From assembly GCF_000153205.1 (NCBI RefSeq), contig NZ_CH672427.1, forward strand, positions 1,706,326 to 1,770,325: a DNA stretch of 64,000 nucleotides. Reading direction: 5' to 3'. The translations under genes were made by a program, and so were the position numbers. Source of the stretch: Nitrococcus mobilis Nb-231 (GTDB lineage Bacteria > Pseudomonadota > Gammaproteobacteria > Nitrococcales > Nitrococcaceae). Shown piece by piece: positions 1 to 9,252 of the stretch (the stretch's first letter is position 1; every line of letters begins with the position of its first letter). The notes under the pieces are model-generated. The model was not told where the DNA came from and did no database searches. It worked only from the letters and a program-made list of their open reading frames with translations.

Positions 1-138
1 ACGGTCATCCAAGAGCTGATGCTACTCGCCGCCGCGGTGAGCCAGCACGCTCGGCAGCGCTTTCTCGTCTTCGGCGCCCACTGCCGAGCGCTCGCCTGTT
101 TTCAGTGTCTGCACCGAATGGCACTTAAAATCTGGTAG
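1..138 (+). pseudogene. C-terminal remnant of an IS1380-like transposase
   Basis: Frame 1 is open from the window edge to a TAG at 136-138 and ends in a basic, Arg/His-rich stretch (QELMLLAAAVSQHARQRF). This resembles the C-terminal tail of IS1380-type DDE transposases, where a VxEL.yLAarvvrhaRr pattern is usual. The N-terminal part lies outside the window, so I cannot say whether the gene is intact. The group II intron that follows on the other strand ends right at this stop codon, so the intron sits immediately behind the transposase gene. Family assignment is by pattern only. Confidence 0.4.
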
Positions 139-169
139 GAGATAGCCCGTAGGCTACCCCCTCCCTACG

Positions 170-200
170 GAACGGCACGTACCGGCCAGGTATACCGCTC
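170..200 (-). ncRNA. Group II intron 1 domain V-like hairpin
   Basis: On the minus strand the segment folds as GAGCGGTA / TACC / loop / GGTA / CG bulge / TGCCGTTC. The two-base bulge and the terminal GAGC...GTTC pairing are the usual marks of the catalytic domain V. It lies just behind the RT stop codon, the expected position. It is about 31 nt against the usual 34, so it is a slightly short or diverged form. A second stem (GTAGG...CCTAC, about 137-169) follows and would be domain VI. Confidence 0.6.
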
Positions 201-221
201 TTCGATCAGCAATCGAGCCCA

Positions 222-1485
222 TCAGGCTCGGGAGAAAGCCGTTGTAAAGTCATGCAGGAAAACTAATCCCTGCTGCCTGAACCAGCCCAGGTCCAGCACA
301 AACCGCACCGGCGGTCGCATTACCGATTGCCATCGGTTCATCTTGATCCAGACACGGTTCGCCTCTTTCGGGTCGAAACCCGCCCTGATCATGACCCGTT
401 GGAACTTTCCGGGCTTCTTCCATTTCTTCAGCTGCGTCGACCTCAACCGGCTTCGAATCCAGGCATCAAGGTTGCGAAACAGATATTTGAACTCCTGAAT
501 CCCGAAATATCCTACCCAGCCTCGCAAGTATTTGTTCAGCTCGTGGATCACTTGGTACATCGGGAGCGGGTTGTTCCGGCGCGTCATCTCCCGCACGCGC
601 GCTTTGAATCGCCCTTGGGCCTGGGTACTGACTCGGATCCTACCCCGGAGGAGTTGAAACCCCAGAAAGATCACATCCTTGATCGGGGCCACCTGGCTCT
701 TGTCCCGGCTCACCTTCACTCCAAGCCCGCCTTCCAGGTAGGCGACCGTTATCTCCATGACCCGCTGCGCGGCTCTATGCGATCGCACGACGATCACGAA
801 ATCGTCCGCCCAGCGGCAGTACCCGAGGTTTCTCGCCTCCAGTGGGTGGTCCAACTCGTTCAAGACAATGTTGGACAGTATCGGCGAGAGCGGTGAGCCT
901 TGCGGACAACCTTTGGTCGTCTTTTCAAACACCCCTTTCACCACAACGCCTGCTTTCAAGAGGCGGGCCAGCAAGGTCACAAATTGCTCATCAGCCACCT
1001 TGCGGCGGATCAGTTGCAGGATGCGCCCATGGGGAATCTCGTCAAAAAAACGATTCGAGATCGACCGCTACCGCCCAGTCTCTCCCCTCTTTCGCCAGCC
1101 TCTGTAGATGCCGTATGGCCTGATGCTGGCTTCTGCCCCGGCGGAAGCCGAAATTGGACTCGGTGAATTCCGAATCGAAAATCTCTTCCAGTACGCTGTG
1201 CATACTGGTGCCCACCACCCGATCCATCACCACCGGAATGCCCAGCTTCCGCTTCTTGAAGATCCCAGGTTTGGGTATCAGTACCCGCCTGGCCGGTTGG
1301 AAGCGGTAGCTCCCTGACTTGAGCTTGTCATGAATCAGCGCCAGGAAGTGTGCTTCCCGTTGCGCAAATTCCTCTACCGTCATCCGGTCGATCCCCGCTG
1401 CTCCGGCATTTACTCTGACCTGTTGCCATGCCGCCTGCAGGCGTCCCGGTTCACAGACCTTCACCAGCACGTCGCTGACTTTCAC
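222..1485 (-). pseudogene. ltrA: Group II intron reverse transcriptase/maturase, frameshifted
   Basis: Two minus-strand frames together make one RT-maturase. The N-terminal part (1485 to about 1042) holds RT0-RT2 features (GAAGIDRMTVEEF, KPGIFKKRKLGIP, SNFGFRRGRSQHQAI, VAVDLESFF). The C-terminal part (about 1040 to 222) holds TTKGCPQGSPLSPILSNI, the catalytic YCRWADDFVIV motif and the maturase region (RGWVGYFG). The frame changes at a run of seven T on the coding strand (plus positions 1044-1050). Six T would give ESFFDEIPHGR, the normal RT sequence. The cause may be a one-base insertion, a sequencing error in the homopolymer, or transcriptional slippage. No endonuclease domain is seen. Confidence 0.85.
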
Positions 1486-2271
1486 CTCGCTTCCTCCGTG
1501 ATCTGCCCTGACACCGAGGATTGCCGGGCGGGCGGGGGCTTTTCGCCGGGACCGGACTGCCTGTTTGACCCCGGTGCGTTCGCACCCGGGTATCGCTGCG
1601 CGATTCGGCCGCCCCTTGTCGTTTTCTGGTCCTGCTCCGTCACAGCTCTAAATCGGCTCCTCAGTGCGATCACCGCTGCCTTTCGTCCACGGCTTCCCCT
1701 ATCCCGATGACGCCCTCGGGATAGCCAGGCGGCGGCATACTGATTGTTACTAGCATGTTCATCCCCCTCTGCCTGGTCTCCAGGGTTTTGCCCTCCACAC
1801 CGTTACCAATGCTTCATCGGCCCTGAGTCTTCGGTACTGCCCGCGGATCTGCCACCCTCTGCCCCTCCTCGCTTCGGGGCCTCCTCGTCGATTCGGTTTT
1901 CTGCCGTCTCTGGCAACATCAACGACAGGACAGGAGGGCTTCCCTGGGTAAGACGCACCACCTCCCCGTATCCCGTCCGGCTTCATGTCGGTTCAGTTCT
2001 CCGGATATCAGGCCTCGCCTAGTCACGTCGGCTCGACCTCATCCCCAACACCATATAGCCGGTTCGCTGTTCGCTACGTACACGGGTTCTGCCTCATGCT
2101 TCCTTCAGACACTCCGTTTCCGGTCATGCCCTTGCCTTGTCGGCGTCGTCCTTCCGTCCGGTAACGGCGGACCCTCTTGTCCCAGGTTGCCCCTGGAACG
2201 CCGGCCTGTGCGTCATGCCAGGCACACGTTAGTCACACCGCCATAGGCGGTGGCTTACGCTGGTCGAGTTA

Positions 2272-2293
2272 GTAACTTCTCATTAACCCCGGG
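2272..2293 (+). repeat. IS66 copy 1 left terminal inverted repeat
   Basis: Begins GTAACTTCTCATTAACCCC, matching the inverse of 4249-4270 with one mismatch at position 20. Confidence 0.85.
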
Positions 2294-2552
2294 CGTGCCG
2301 ACGCTTAGGTACTGAGCTCCACTGCGCACATGATGCACCGGAACTCGCGCCGTAGGGGATAGACCCAGACGGCTTTCTTAGGTATTTAGTCTTGGCATTT
2401 GATGGACGTCGAGCTTGCCCTGATCCTGGGGTCCCACCGACTCGATGCCAGTTCGCGGCTTGCTCGGCGGTGCCGCGCAAGCGCGGCCGCTCGACGAAGG
2501 TCTCTAGGCGCGCGGACCGATAACCGTAACGCGGCTGGGCAAGCGCACGGCT

Positions 2553-4181
2553 TCAGGGGCCGGCCGAGGGATGTGCGTAGTTGATCGCAGCAGGCTCGCT
2601 GTGTGCGCCGAAGATCGCGCTCGGCAGCCACGGGATTGTGCTGGCGCCGGCGAGCCGGTCGAGCAGATAGGCCCAGAACGAGAGGCCATGCTTGCGGCAG
2701 GTCTTTTTGAGACTGGCGAGGGTATCGCGGCAGCGCCGGCCGGCGGCGCTGCGGGTCGAGCCGCTGATCTTACGCCTTTTGACGTACTCGCGGATGTCGC
2801 GCTCGGCGAGATTGTTGTGCAGCGCGAGCTCGGGGCTATCGAGGGCGCGCAGCAACTCGGCACCACTGTTATGCAAGCGCTCGAGCGCGCGGTTAAGACT
2901 CTCGAAGCAGGTCTTGGTGGTGCACAGCGCCTCGAACCGGGCCTCGATCGCACCACGTGCCGCGGCGTTCGACTCGGCCTTATAGGCTTTGAGCGCCTGA
3001 TAGATCGTCCAGGGCTCGCTACGTGCCCAGGCGAGTGCGGCGCGCTGATCGGCGTTGAAGCCGAGCAGTTTCTGGATGCCGCGCTCAACATGGATCCAGC
3101 ACAGCGCGTGAGTCAGGACATTGAACTGTCCGGCGTCGTCGCTGACGATGACCCGCTCGGGGTTGATCCCGGTGGCGATCACCGTGCCGAGCAGCGCGCC
3201 CTCGGTGACGATGCGCACATGGCGTTCGTTGCTGATCCCAAGGCGCTTGAGCGTGGCCTGCCACGCGGCGTAATCCTCGATCGCACTCGGCTCGAGCGCC
3301 GCGAGCCTCGCCAACGGGGCTTGTGGCAGCCCTTGGTCACGCATGTAAGCATGCGCCTTATCGTTGATAAGGTAACGTTCGTCGCCGGCACGCAGCAGCT
3401 CGAGGAAGTTGATACGGCTCTTGGAGGCCGTGCTCGCGAAGAAGGCGAACAGCTCATTGCCGATGTGGGTGCAGAAGCTGTTGCGACCCTGGTGACGGGC
3501 GCCGGTGTCGTCGACATGGACGAACTTGCTGCATTGCAGGGCGACGCGCAGCAGCGCCTCCTTCTCGGTGTGAAAGGCCGCGTGCGGCTCGGTGATGAGC
3601 CAATTGAGCTAGCCGGCGGAAATCTCGATGCCCCATTCGCCGAGCTGCTCGCGCAGCAGCGGCTGGGTGACGTGGGCGTGGTGGTACTGATAGAGGATGA
3701 ACGCGCGCAGCCGCGGCCCGAAGTGTCCGCCACCGAGCTGCACCGGCAGCGGCCCACGCAGCATCTCGCCCTGTGGCGTCACCCAACGTTCGAGCCGATA
3801 GCGGGTGTTGTGTGCGCCGATGTGCAGATCCTGGACGGTGAACTCATCGTAGCCCTTGAACCGGCTGCCCGCAGGCGGTGCCGGCACGGGCGCGACCACG
3901 ATCTCATCGTGGATCTCGAGGCGCTGGGTCTTGCTGCGTTTGTGCTTACCTCGGCGTTTGTCCTTGTGCCTCTCGGCATCTTGTTCCGCGCTCTCCAGCT
4001 TCGAGGGCTTAATCGGCGGCTTCGGGTTGCCGCCTTTCAAGCGCGCGATCTCATCGCGCAGCGCCTGGTTCTCCTCATGCAGCTGATAGCAGATCTCCAG
4101 TAGCAGCAGGACCGCCGGGGTGACCTCCTGCGGCGGAAAGTCGCTGATCTGAGGAAGCTTGCGAGAACCGCTCGTGCTCAT
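2553..4181 (-). CDS. IS66-family transposase interrupted by one in-frame amber codon (copy 1)
   Basis: The frame from ATG 4181 to the stop at 2553 is 543 codons. It is broken only by a TAG at 3611-3609, directly after ...GEWGIEISAG; the same frame then resumes (LNWLITEPHAAF...) without any shift. The N-terminal 190 residues hold a leucine-rich coiled-coil (EENQALRDEIARLK) and a basic zinc-finger-like region. The part after the amber carries the DDE_Tnp_IS66 core (HVDDTGARHQG, CWIHVERGIQKLLGF, HNNLAERDIREYVKRRK). Copy 2 has the same amber at the same codon. Compared with copy 2 there are two one-codon indels (LLLLE against LLLE; RRKISG against RRNSG) and about 15 amino-acid differences. No accessory TnpA/TnpB genes are present, as in single-gene IS66 relatives. 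Read-through would give a full-length protein; otherwise both copies are defective. Confidence 0.85.
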
Positions 4182-4248
4182 GCTTCGCAGTCACGCACGA
4201 TCGGCGAAGTATGTCCAGCCCCCGGAACCCCTTTTTGACACTTCTGTG

Positions 4249-4270
4249 CCAGGGGTTAATGAGAAGTTAC
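4249..4270 (-). repeat. IS66 copy 1 right terminal inverted repeat
   Basis: Read on the minus strand it begins GTAACTTCTCATTAACCCC. It lies upstream of the transposase start (4181). Confidence 0.85.
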
Positions 4271-5592
4271 CTTAGTTAAGCACAAGCAATTGAACTATTT
4301 ATAAAAAAGACCGGTCCAGTGGTAGATGGCAAATCGCCAGGCTCACCCCTACCACCGGTAGCCGATCTTCATGCAGGCTACCCCTACTACCGCCCCTTGG
4401 CAACGCAACCGCATCAACGCCCATCGTGCCAACTGCGGCAGCTATAGCTTCTTCAAGCTACTCACCAGCGAGGCGCTGCTCGATAGGGTTGAACAGGGGT
4501 TGCCACGGGGACACCGAAAGCGTCTGTATCCGCCGACAAGAGCACTCTCGCTGTTTCTTGCGCAAGCCCTAACCGCGGATCGCTCCTGCCAGAATATTGT
4601 CAATCAAGCCGCCGTCGAGCGCCTGGCGGGAGGGCTTGCTACCGGCAGCACCCACACCGGAGGCTACTGCCTGGCCAGGCAGCGTGGCCAATCACCCGGA
4701 TTGGGCTTTCCGATCGGCCGGCTGGTGGGAATCACCTACCTGGCCAGCGGTGCGCTGCTCAATGCTGCGATCGGGCGTTTTCAGGGCAAAGGCGGTAATG
4801 AGCAGACCTTGTTGCGATCGATGCAGGAGAGTTTCGCTCCCGGCGATATCCTCATAGGGGATGCCTTCTTTGCCACCTATTTCTTCATTGCGGCGATGCA
4901 GGCCAAGGGCGTTGATATTCTCATGGAGCAGCACGGTTCGAGAAAACGCTCCACCGACTTCCGCCATGGACAGCACCTGGGGCCGCGCGACCATGTGATC
5001 GTCATCCACAAACCAAAAAAGCGCCCGCAGTGGATGAGCGAAACCGAGTATGCCGCCGCGCCGGCCACCTTGACACTGCGTGAACTCAAGGCGGGTGGTA
5101 AGCTCCTGGTCACCACCTTGCGGTGTCCAAACACGGCTCCGAAAGGGGCGTTGAAAGCCCTTTACCAGAGCCGCTGGCACGTGGAGCTGGACATTCGCCA
5201 CATCAAGGAAACCCTGGGTATGGATGTCCTGAGCTGCAAAACGCCCGATATGACCAGGAAGGAAATCTGGGTGTATCTGCTCGCCTACAACCTGATCCGC
5301 CTGATGATGGTGCAATCGGCCCGGTTGGCGGACATTGCACCACGAACCATCAGCTTCAAACACTGCCTCCAGCTGTGGCTGATATCAGCCCAGCAGCTCG
5401 ACACAGCGGACGATGGGCAACTGCGTACGCTATTGTCATTGCTGGCTCAGCAGCGCGTGGGAAACCGCCCCGGGCGCATCGAGCCGCGTGCGGTAAAACG
5501 AAGGCCGAAACCTTTTCCCCTGCTGACTAAACCACGACATGCCGCAAGGGAAGAAATCAGAGAAAAAGGCATCCAAAAAAAGCTTAACTAAG
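4271..5592 (+). mobile_element. IS4-family insertion sequence
   Basis: The 1322-bp element is bounded by the 11-bp inverted repeats CTTAGTTAAGC (4271-4281) and GCTTAACTAAG (5582-5592). One intact transposase gene fills almost all of it, and its stop codon lies inside the right repeat. The left end abuts the IS66 right end exactly, and a group II intron starts 8 bases after the right end. No matching target duplication is visible. Confidence 0.85.
4371..5591 (+). CDS. IS4-family transposase
   Basis: The 406-residue DDE transposase of IS4 type appears intact. A first catalytic Asp is seen in ILIGDAFFATYFF (about residue 165). The YREK signature is at YQSRWHVELDIRHIKETLG, with Y, R, E and K correctly spaced (about residues 265-280). 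The N-terminal region (SYSFFKLLTSEALLDRVEQ) and basic C-terminus fit the family. The ATG at 4371 lies 90 bases inside the left inverted repeat and the TAA falls within the right one. This is the only transposase in block 1 with no frame damage. Confidence 0.85.
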   Translation: MQATPTTAPWQRNRINAHRANCGSYSFFKLLTSEALLDRVEQGLPRGHRKRLYPPTRALSLFLAQALTADRSCQNIVNQAAVERLAGGLATGSTHTGGYCLARQRGQSPGLGFPIGRLVGITYLASGALLNAAIGRFQGKGGNEQTLLRSMQESFAPGDILIGDAFFATYFFIAAMQAKGVDILMEQHGSRKRSTDFRHGQHLGPRDHVIVIHKPKKRPQWMSETEYAAAPATLTLRELKAGGKLLVTTLRCPNTAPKGALKALYQSRWHVELDIRHIKETLGMDVLSCKTPDMTRKEIWVYLLAYNLIRLMMVQSARLADIAPRTISFKHCLQLWLISAQQLDTADDGQLRTLLSLLAQQRVGNRPGRIEPRAVKRRPKPFPLLTKPRHAAREEIREKGIQKKLN

Positions 5593-6960
5593 TGCTATTC
5601 GTGCGACACGAAGTCGCACGCGTATTTATCAAGGAGTATGAGATCCGGTGTTCTGCCACCGGTACCCTACCGGGCCATGCGTCGGGAGTAATCCCGGGGT
5701 GCGAAGCGTCCGGGACACTGTGGCCTCCGCCTGATACGCGGGCAACTGAACCGCGAGGGGACGTTGTGACTGCCAGCCTCAGGGCGGTCGGGAGCTGGGG
5801 TTGAAGGGTATGGCCAACACAGGTGAACCACTGTTGAGGCGTCGTTACTTACAACATGCCAAAAGAGGCTGTCAGGCATGGACCAAAAGGTAGGCAGCCA
5901 AGCCGGGGTGTCGGATGGTCACCCCGCGCAGATGCCGCGCTGCCGGCGCACAGGTGGAGCCTAACCCCTTCAGGATGGTACGCGTGTGGAACGTGATAAG
6001 CCCAATCGCTCCCACAAGGATGGTGGAAAGTCACCCGCAAGGGTGCACCGATGGGCGAGGGGGTAGAGGATGTCGGAACAAGCGAAGGCCGGTCTGTAAC
6101 GGATCGGATAAGGGTTCCAGCTTTGCCCTACCTCGAAAGGGGGCTGACTTCCGACGGGTCTTGGATCACGAAAAAAGGTACGGAAAGGCTCAACCCGTGA
6201 GGTTACTTGGACGATGAACGCCCTGGGCGTCATTGAAGGCCCGCAGGATGCGGCGGCACTCTGGTCAACCATCGATTGGACCAGAATAAATCGTCATGTC
6301 AGCCGATTACAAGCCCGGATCGTGAAGGCGATCAAGGCAGGTCAGTGGCACCGCGTGCGGTCGCTGCAACGCCTGCTGGTCAACTCGTTCGCCGCCAAGC
6401 TATTGGCGGTCAAGCGGGTGTGCTCCAACCGGGGCAAACGGACCGCGGGGGTCGATGGCGTTGTGCTCGACACCCCCGAGGCCCGATGGCGACAAGCCCA
6501 ACGGTTGAATGCGAAGGACTATGTGCCACAACCGCTCAGACGGAGCTATGTTCCCAAGAAGAATGGCAAACGCAGGCCGTTAGGCATCCCCACCCAAGCG
6601 GACCGGGCCGAACAAGCCCTGGAACTGCTGGCATTGGATCCGGTGGCGGAACACTTGGCCGATACCTGCTCTCATGGCTTTCGCAAGGAACGCTCCACAC
6701 AGGATGCCATGGCAGGGTGCTTTCTCTCACTGTGCCGACGGCACAGCGCCGAATGGATTCTGGAAGGGGATATCCGGGGCTGCTTCGACGAGCTTCCCCA
6801 CGACTGGCTCCTCGATCATGTCCCTACTCACAAGGGAAAACTGCGGGCGTGGCTCAAGGTCGGGTTCATGGAACGAGGGGTGTTTCATCCCATCACGGGC
6901 GGAACGCCGCAAGGCGGCATCATCTCTCCGACGGCGGCCAATAGGGCGCTGGATGGACTA

Positions 6961-8184
6961 GTGTCATGTCACTCATTAAAGGTCGGATAAAGGCGCTTCA
7001 GTTTGATGCGTGCGTCTTGCGCGGTGAACTGCCAGTTCACCTTCGCCTGGAGTTGATCGCGATGCGCCTGCCAGGCTGAGATCTGCTCGCGCAACTGCGC
7101 AATGGTGTCGATTCGTCGATTCAGGCATTGGCTGATCATCACATTGAGCTCGATTTCGGCGACATTGAGCCAACTGCCGTGCTTCGGTGTGTAGACGAAC
7201 TCAAAACGGTCCCAGAGGGCTTTGGCCTGATCCGGGGGAAAGGCTTCGTATAGCGCTCCCGGTCTGTGGGTATTCAAGTTGTCCATGATCAGCGTGATCC
7301 GCTCGGCATCAGTGTAACGCTCGGCAATGTCCTGAAGGAACTGCGCCCAGTCGATCTTCGTCTTGCGATCCGTCACCTTGGTCATCCGGGTTCCGGCCAA
7401 CGGTTCAGTGGCCATGAACACGTTGCACACACCGCATCGCTCATACTCATAGTCATGGCGTTGCACACGCCCAGGGCCGGGTAGGAGCGGCGAGCGTGTC
7501 TCTCGGATGAGCTGTCGCGGCGTCTCGTCCATGCACACAACCGGATTCGCACCATCGTAAGGGCGTCGATACACGTCCAAAACCCGCTCCATCGCGGCGA
7601 CAAACTCGGCGCTGCCCCCCGGTGGAATCACCCAACCGATCCGCCGCCAGGGTTTGATTTCGTTTTTTTAAAACCCGACGGACCGTCTCGTAGGATAGGC
7701 TGTCGACGTACTCGAGTTCGACAGCACGATCGGCGAGTAACCGAAGCGACCACTGAGAGTAACCCTTCGGCGGCTCACTACAACTCAGCGCGACCAGGCG
7801 CGCTTCCAGATCACCGTCGGCCTTGCGCTCGTACTGCCGCTGGCGCGGCCGACCGCCCAAAGCCGTCTCCAGTCCCTCTTCGACAAATCGTTTTTTGACC
7901 CGATCGAATCTGCGCAGGCTGACCTTCAGCACCTCGGCCACATCCTCGCCCCGCAAGCGCCGCTGATTGAATTCGCCTTCATCGCAGTTCAGCAAGATCA
8001 ATGCGTTGATGACCTTCCGAGATTGATGCGAGCCCTTCTGCGTCATCGCCTCGAGCGACTGCCTCTCCTCCGCCTGTAACGTCACTTTGTATTTCTTGAC
8101 CAAGGGTCTCTCTCCGTCTGTTCAGACGGAAAAACAGCCTATCACACCATAAGCACATACGACGCTTTACGAGTGATGCGACAC
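6961..8184 (-). mobile_element. IS630-family insertion sequence
   Basis: The 1224-bp element is flanked by TA on both sides (6959-6960 and 8185-8186), the target duplication expected of IS630/Tc1-type elements. The termini are inverted repeats (GTGTCATGTCACTCATTAAA against GTGTCGCATCACTCGTAAAG). It sits inside the RT gene of group II intron 2 and is therefore younger than the intron. Confidence 0.9.
6969..8103 (-). pseudogene. IS630-family transposase, two frames joined at an A7 run
   Basis: The N-terminal frame (ATG 8103) has the helix-turn-helix part (RLRGEDVAEVLKVSLRRFDRVKKRF, GGRPRQRQY) and reads to ETVRRVLKK. The C-terminal frame continues NEIKPWRRIGWVIPPGG, then the DDE core: VVCMDETPRQL, ITLIMDNLNTHRPGALYEAF and HGSWLNVAEIELNVM. 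The frames change at TTAAAAAAAC (about 7661-7667 on the plus strand) and need a +1 move or loss of one A. Many IS630 members make the full protein by frameshifting on A runs, usually -1, so this could be a recoding site, transcriptional slippage, a mutation, or a homopolymer sequencing error. Confidence 0.85.
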
Positions 8185-8947
8185 TAGAGCGACTTCTGCT
8201 GGCGCGTTTCAAAAGGCGCCATAAGGTCAATCTGATCCGCTACTGCGATGACTTCGTCGTCACCGGGGCATCTCGTGTGCTCCTGGAAGAAGAAGTCAAA
8301 CCCCTGGTGGTGCAGTTCCTTAAGGAACGAGACCTGGAGTTGTCCGAGGAAAAGACCCGTATCGTCCACATCGACGTGGGGTTCGACTTCCTTGGCTTCA
8401 ACTTCCGAAAATACCACGGAAAACTGCTCATCAAACCGTCCAAGACCAGTATCGCGGCCGTGAAAGGAAAGATCCGGGCGATCATCAAAGCGGGCGGTTC
8501 GCTGCCCCAGGACGCCTTGATCCGCCGGCTCAACCCCATCATCCGGGGCTGGGGCAGCTACTATCGGCATGTCGTGAGCAAGCAAGTCTTCAGCGACATC
8601 GATCACGCGATCTGGCGCATGACATGGAATTGGGCCAAACGGCGGCATCCCCAGAAAGGTCAACGATGGATCAAAGATCGTTACTTCGCCCACAGGGATG
8701 GACGCGACTGGGTGTTTACCGATGGATCGGACACGCTCTTTCAGATGGCGAGCATTCCGATCCGACGCCATGTGAAAATTCGGGGCCAAGCCAATCCCTA
8801 TGATCCGGATTGGGCCGCTTACTTCCGGCGACGCTATGTCCGGCAAGGTAAGCCAACCCCATACCTAGCACATTGGTTGTCAACGTGACCCGCCGTCGCC
8901 ACACTTCAACAAATCGCCGGGTGCTTCGCGGTGCCTTATCGAGGCTT

Positions 8948-8981
8948 GAGCCGAGTGCGGTGAAAGTCGCACGCTCGGTTC
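8948..8981 (+). ncRNA. Group II intron 2 domain V
   Basis: GAGCCGAGTGCGGTGAAAGT followed by CGCACGCTCGGTTC is a textbook 34-nt domain V with the AGC catalytic triad, GAAA tetraloop and two-base bulge. It lies about 60 bases behind the RT stop codon. Confidence 0.9.
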
Positions 8982-9022
8982 TCAGGGGGCGGGGTGACGG
9001 TAACGTCACCTCGCTACCCGAC

Positions 9023-9252
9023 GTGTCTGCACCGGCAATGGGCCGGTGCCCCATAAGTCGGTAACCAATAACGCTCGGAGGGGTTCTGACCGATGCTAAC
9101 CGTTGTCGGCAGGGATTCGCTCGCGCCGCTCCGCCTGCAATGGACGAATTGCGGTTGCTATGAGCGCAGCAAACCGGGGATAGACGTCTCAAACCTGACA
9201 TTATCCCACATCCTGGCTGAATATTGCCGTCGCGCTCGGGTAGTCTGCGGCC
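9023..9252. other. Spacer between intron 2 and a decayed transposase
   Basis: These 230 bases follow the inferred intron 3' end. They contain a short palindrome (GCACCGGCAATGGGCCGGTGC, about 9030-9050) and no convincing gene. The left end of the DUF4338/IS4-type element probably lies here, but I could not place it. Confidence 0.4.

Larger units (their letters stand above)
137..2227 (-). mobile_element. Group II intron 1 (about 2.1 kb, minus strand)
   Basis: Read on the minus strand, the element begins at about 2227 with GTGTGCC, fitting the group II 5' consensus GTGYG. A domain-I type stretch follows (roughly 2230-1750, with AAGGCAAGGGC and TCTGAAGGAAGC), then a reverse transcriptase gene, then a domain V-like hairpin (170-200) and a domain VI-like hairpin (about 137-169) ending near ...CTCCTAC. 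The 5' exon carries a short hairpin (CCGCC TAT GGCGG, 2241-2253), the kind of target some bacterial introns use. The RT frame is broken by one base, so splicing and mobility are doubtful unless the RT is supplied in trans. The exact ends are inferred. Confidence 0.7.
2272..4270 (-). mobile_element. IS66-type element, copy 1
   Basis: The 1999-bp element has terminal inverted repeats beginning GTAACTTCTCATTAACCCC at both ends (19 bp identical, then one mismatch). The GTAA start is usual for IS66-family ends. It carries one transposase gene on the minus strand and a non-coding or degenerate stretch between the gene stop and the left end. It is nearly identical to the copy at 53035-55027, which lies in the opposite orientation. 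The flanking 8-mers differ (TCGAGTTA left, CTTAGTTA right), so no clean target duplication remains here; an IS4-type element abuts the right end directly. Confidence 0.85.
6214..8888 (+). pseudogene. ltrA: Group II intron reverse transcriptase split by an IS630-type insertion
   Basis: The 5' part (6214-6960) encodes RT domains 0-4 ([78 protein letters not shown]). The 3' part (8187-8888) resumes as ERLLLARFKRRHKVNLIRYCDDFVVTG with the catalytic CDD box, then the maturase region (RRLNPIIRGWGSYYRHVVS). Removing 6961-8186 joins codon CTA (6958-6960) to GAG (8187) in frame and restores [16 protein letters not shown] exactly. The RT was therefore intact when IS630 entered. After restoration the protein is about 480 residues, a normal size for an RT-maturase lacking a large endonuclease domain. 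Confidence 0.9.
5601..9022 (+). mobile_element. Group II intron 2, interrupted by an IS630-type element
   Basis: The 5' end GTGCGACACG at 5601 fits the GTGYG consensus. About 610 bases of structured non-coding sequence (domains I-IV, 5601-6213) precede the RT gene. A canonical 34-nt domain V lies at 8948-8981, followed by a domain VI-like hairpin (GGGGTGACGG TAAC GTCACCTC) and a likely 3' end at about 9022 (...CCCGAC). Without the 1226 bp of IS630 plus duplicated TA the intron would be about 2.2 kb. The 5' exon is only 8 bases from the IS4 right end. Confidence 0.8.

Noticed and set aside
2571-4103. Long plus-strand open frame (510 codons) opposite the IS66 transposase, and its equivalent at 53067-54728 on the minus strand
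   Set aside because: Both are shadows of the GC-rich transposase frame on the other strand; the composition is repetitive and no family motif is seen.
2264-4278. Target duplication for IS66 copy 1 (TCGAGTTA and CTTAGTTA share AGTTA)
   Set aside because: The right 8-mer is the terminal repeat of the abutting IS4-type element, so the five shared bases are not evidence of a duplication.
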